Shown here: piece by piece, positions 63,405 to 64,000 of the stretch
Position numbering within the stretch: the stretch's first letter is position 1
Layout of the letters: the number at the start of each line of letters is the position of its first letter
Assembly: GCF_000524195.1 (NCBI RefSeq)
Contig: NW_020170384.1
Location: 572,360-636,359, forward strand
Reading direction: 5' to 3'
Length of the DNA stretch: 64,000 nt
DNA from: Echinococcus granulosus
Taxonomy: Eukaryota; Platyhelminthes; Cestoda; Cyclophyllidea; Taeniidae
Translations under genes and position numbers: made by a program
Notes under the pieces: generated by a model
The model's database searches: none
Told to the model about the DNA's origin: nothing
What the model saw: the letters and a program-made list of their open reading frames with translations, nothing else

Positions 63405-64000
63405 TGAAGGTTTATACCGGAAATATGATTAAGGTTTGGTACCATTCAGCAGTGTGTGTTGCGACGGGGTAAGTCTAAGGGCAATAGGCTCTGCCCGAGG
63501 GACGTGTATCCTGGCGCCAGGTGGGCGTGTCCGCCCGATAATGCCTTCGGAATCTGCCTTGGCTCATCTGTGTGCCATTTGTTAGCTTCGGGGTGATAAA
63601 AATTGATGATGGGTTACTGGCATTTCATTGCAATGCAACTGGGCAGGTGGCTGGGTCTTAATTGATTGCTTCCGCTCTACGGAAAGGGGTCTGAGCCATG
63701 CGAATAGCCTCTTTGCTCTCCTGCACCACAGTCTTGCGTGTTCTTCCACATCGCCTTTGCTTACTACGACTTCGAAGTAGACAATGGTAATATGTTGGGT
63801 TTTGGTAAAGGACCAAGACTGTGCCCCAGCTATTGTATCTTCGCTGGTTGAGCCAACTTCTGGGCCATAATAGTGACCTCGGACTCTTCTGTATGTTGAT
63901 TATATACATCTTTGGTCCGAGTATTATGCCCTCTTTCGTCCTAAAGGTGGTCTAGGGGCGCTACACGAAGGAGAGGCTGCCTTTTAGAACAAAGCCGATG
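63405..64000. other. GC-richer, possibly repeat-derived end of window
   Basis: From about 63440 the base composition rises, with words such as GGCGCCAGGTGGGCGTGTCCGC. A minus-strand open frame at 63658-63909 has no recognisable domain. The texture suggests a dispersed repeat, but neither terminal repeats nor target duplications can be seen within the window. Confidence 0.25.

Overview
This is eukaryotic DNA of low to moderate GC, with small exons, GT-AG introns from 35 bp to about 2 kb, TATA boxes and AATAAA signals. A 100-base run of N (10778-10877) shows it is an assembled scaffold. The main content is a dispersed cluster of genes for very small proteins (65-79 aa) with two EF-hands. This matches the 8-kDa calcium-binding proteins known from parasitic flatworms such as Schistosoma. 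Together with the micro-introns, this suggests a trematode or cestode. The species cannot be fixed from the sequence alone.

Left edge (65-4483, minus strand): the first four coding exons of a bestrophin-family anion channel, 240 codons. The rest lies outside the window. The next ~6 kb (4.5-10.8 kb) holds no gene I can defend, only two or three isolated exon-like patches.

Centre (11-53 kb): the EF-hand territory. Five members share one architecture: only the first 8 nt of coding sequence (ATG plus 5 nt) lie in exon 1, a phase-2 intron splits codon 3, and the rest lies in a second exon of 202-232 nt. They are at 18.3 kb (+), 33.2-33.5 kb (-), 34.7-35.0 kb (+), 36.6-36.9 kb (-) and 44.6-45.3 kb (+). 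A sixth member at 51.4-51.6 kb (-) lacks the intron but keeps a TATA box in the usual place. Between them lie decayed copies: lost acceptors, frameshifts, in-frame stops and eroded calcium loops. The clearest are at 20.2-20.8, 24.9, 27.2, 29.8, 37.9, 39.2-39.5 and 40.2 kb; weaker candidates are at 13.1, 13.5, 22.3, 26.8, 27.8 and 52.8-53.1 kb. One gene at 11.1-11.9 kb (-) has the same TATA, 8-nt exon and phase-2 intron layout, but its second exon encodes an unrelated His/Cys-rich 63-aa protein.

Right edge (59.4-63.4 kb, +): an eight-exon gene for a predicted 485-aa coiled-coil protein. Its N-terminus resembles the calponin-homology-like domain of centrosomal protein CEP95. The last ~600 bp are GC-richer and repeat-like, with no gene recognised.

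Functionally the window is three unrelated units: an ion channel, a birth-and-death cluster of small Ca2+ sensors or buffers, and a centrosomal/ciliary coiled-coil protein. All splice models are hand-derived. The flanking genes and the canonical EF-hand genes are well supported; the weaker relics are judgement calls and carry low confidence.
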